Under the pieces are notes generated by a model that was not told where the DNA came from, searched no databases, and saw only the letters and a list, made by a program, of their open reading frames with translations. The position numbers and the translations under genes were made by a program. This document shows positions 62,742 through 64,000 of a stretch of DNA of 64,000 nucleotides, piece after piece; position 1 is the stretch's first letter; each line of letters starts with the position of its first letter. The stretch is from Ustilago trichophora (taxonomy: Eukaryota > Basidiomycota > Ustilaginomycetes > Ustilaginales > Ustilaginaceae): positions 620,001-684,000 of the forward strand of contig OOIN01000014.1 in the NCBI GenBank assembly GCA_900323505.1, written 5' to 3'.

Positions 62742-64000
62742 CTACTGGGCGGGGACACCACCCTGACCCTGACTCTGACCCTGACCCTGGGGTCCACGTC
62801 CACCACCGCCGCGCTGGCCGCCTCCTCCTCCACCGCGATGCCTGTGTGGCACCGTGTTGCTGAAATTCTGGTTCTGCGGGATGGCAGCGGCATGCATAGC
62901 CTGCTGGCCTGGCGGGATCACCGGCCTACCCTCTTGCCTGTTGCCGTTCTGGTTCTTGCCCTCGGCCTCCTGAATGAGCGAAGGTGCCACGTACAACCTC
63001 TTGTCGATGTTGCTCGGGATGGGCTGGATCTCGGTACCCAACTCCTGCTCGATACGATAGAGGTTGAATCGGTCCTCGTAGGTGATGAGGTTGATAGCGA
63101 GACCGAGGTGACCGAAACGACCAGATCGACCGATACGGTGGAGATAGGTCTCGGCGTTCTTTGGGAAGTCAAAGTTGATGACCACGTTTACAGCCTGGAT
63201 ATCGATACCTCGTGTGAGCAGATCCGAGCAGACCAAGTTACGGCAAGCACCGTTGCGGAAGTCGTGGAAAACCCTGTTTCGATGCGCTTGAAGCATCTTG
63301 GCGTGCGAGTAGAAGCAGCTGTATCCAAGCTCAGTAATTTTCTTGGCTAGCAACTCGACACGGTTGGTCGAGTTACAAAAGATGATGGACTGGTTGATCT
63401 GGAGCTTCGAGAAGAGCGTGTTGAGGCAGTGCACCTTTTGGCGTTCCTCGACAAAGGCGTAGTACTGGGTAACACCCCGGAGCGTAAGCTCATCCATGAG
63501 GTTGATCTCGTAGGGCTTGACCATGTTGCGGTCCTTAAAGTCCTTGACGATGAGCGGGAAGGTGGCCGAGAAGAGCATGACCTGCCTCTCTTTGGGGAGG
63601 AAGCTGAGGAGCTGTTCCATGACGGGAGTGAACTCGGGCGAGAGGAGCTTGTCGGCCTCGTCCATGACAAAGGTGGTACATTGGCTAAGATCGGCAACGC
63701 CCTTGCCGGCGAGATCGAGGATACGACCAGGAGTGCCGACGAGCATATGGACGGTCTGTCCGAGACGGAGAATGTCATCACGAAGTGTAGTACCACCGGT
63801 GGTGACCATGACCTCTACACCGAGATGCTTTCCGAGCGTCTTGGCGACCTGACTTGTTTGGAGCGCCAGCTCACGAGTAGGGACGAGGAGGACGGCCTGA
63901 ATCTTGTTCTTCTTGGTGTTGAGCTTTTCGAGCGAAGGGATGACATAGGCAGCAGTCTTTCCGGTACCGTTCTTGGCACGTGCAAGGATGTCACGACCAG
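62742..64000 (-). CDS. DHH1: DEAD-box RNA helicase Dhh1 (DDX6), 5' part outside window
   Basis: The frame is open from the window edge to the stop at 62742-62744, showing the last 418 residues. DEAD-box motifs in order: [10 protein letters not shown] (I), VPTRELALQ (Ia), GTPGRILDL (Ib), MDEAD (II), FSATFP (III), [10 protein letters not shown] (IV), [10 protein letters not shown] (V) and [13 protein letters not shown] (VI). The Dhh1/DDX6-type sequence [19 protein letters not shown] and [14 protein letters not shown] distinguishes it from eIF4A. The C-terminus (about 90 residues) is Gln/Gly/Asn-rich with a GQGQ repeat, likely disordered and condensate-prone. Dhh1 activates decapping and represses translation in P-bodies. 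No intron is needed in the visible part. Confidence 0.96.
   Translation of the reverse strand, partial: GRDILARAKNGTGKTAAYVIPSLEKLNTKKNKIQAVLLVPTRELALQTSQVAKTLGKHLGVEVMVTTGGTTLRDDILRLGQTVHMLVGTPGRILDLAGKGVADLSQCTTFVMDEADKLLSPEFTPVMEQLLSFLPKERQVMLFSATFPLIVKDFKDRNMVKPYEINLMDELTLRGVTQYYAFVEERQKVHCLNTLFSKLQINQSIIFCNSTNRVELLAKKITELGYSCFYSHAKMLQAHRNRVFHDFRNGACRNLVCSDLLTRGIDIQAVNVVINFDFPKNAETYLHRIGRSGRFGHLGLAINLITYEDRFNLYRIEQELGTEIQPIPSNIDKRLYVAPSLIQEAEGKNQNGNRQEGRPVIPPGQQAMHAAAIPQNQNFSNTVPHRHRGGGGGGQRGGGGRGPQGQGQSQGQGGVPAQ

Overview
The window is nuclear DNA of a basidiomycete fungus, most likely a smut of the Ustilaginaceae (Ustilago/Sporisorium group). The basis is a full-length Rrm4-type endosomal mRNA-transport protein (three RRMs plus C-terminal MLLE domains), a smut-type pheromone response element upstream of PRM1, mostly intron-poor genes with a few short GT-AG introns, and a Tc1/mariner element. 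The species cannot be fixed from sequence alone. About 35 kb is coding and about 29 kb is intergenic.

Layout. 0-10.7 kb: the 3' part of an M17 leucyl aminopeptidase, DOA1/UFD3, a 3.8 kb gene-free stretch, a GPR1/FUN34/YaaH acetate transporter and a cytochrome b561 protein. 11.3-26.2 kb: RRM4, a large unrecognised disordered protein with a candidate PP1-docking motif, and a long AGC kinase, separated by intergenic leaders of about 3 kb. 26.6-41 kb: a membrane-anchored metallophosphatase, ATG101 head-to-head with PRM1, APA2, the mitochondrial pyruvate carrier subunit MPC2, dynactin p27 and the trifunctional C1-THF synthase MIS1. 41.9-43.3 kb: an apparently complete Tc1/mariner element with 92-bp terminal inverted repeats and a TA duplication. 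43.6-50.7 kb: divergent ribosomal protein genes RPL28 and RPL10, then an Ariadne-type RBR ubiquitin ligase. 52.4-64 kb: an amino-acid permease, a 48-bp minisatellite, a CSC1/OSCA channel, an intron-containing tRNA-Ser(GCU), TFB5 (three small exons) and the 3' part of DHH1.

Most genes are unrelated housekeeping functions; there is no biosynthetic or effector cluster. Functional themes that recur are mRNA fate (RRM4, DHH1), ubiquitin handling (DOA1, RBR ligase), organelle metabolism (MIS1, MPC2, possibly mitochondrial APA2) and mating fusion (PRM1 with exact pheromone response elements).

The most interesting signal is a dispersed heptamer, TACAGTA/TACTGTA. I found 26 copies by eye, all outside coding sequence and some nested end to end. 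This is the shape expected of an excision footprint (TA + CAG or CTG + TA) from a Tc1/mariner transposon whose ends are CAG...CTG, as are those of the element resident here. I infer that the intergenic DNA may be littered with scars of past transposition.
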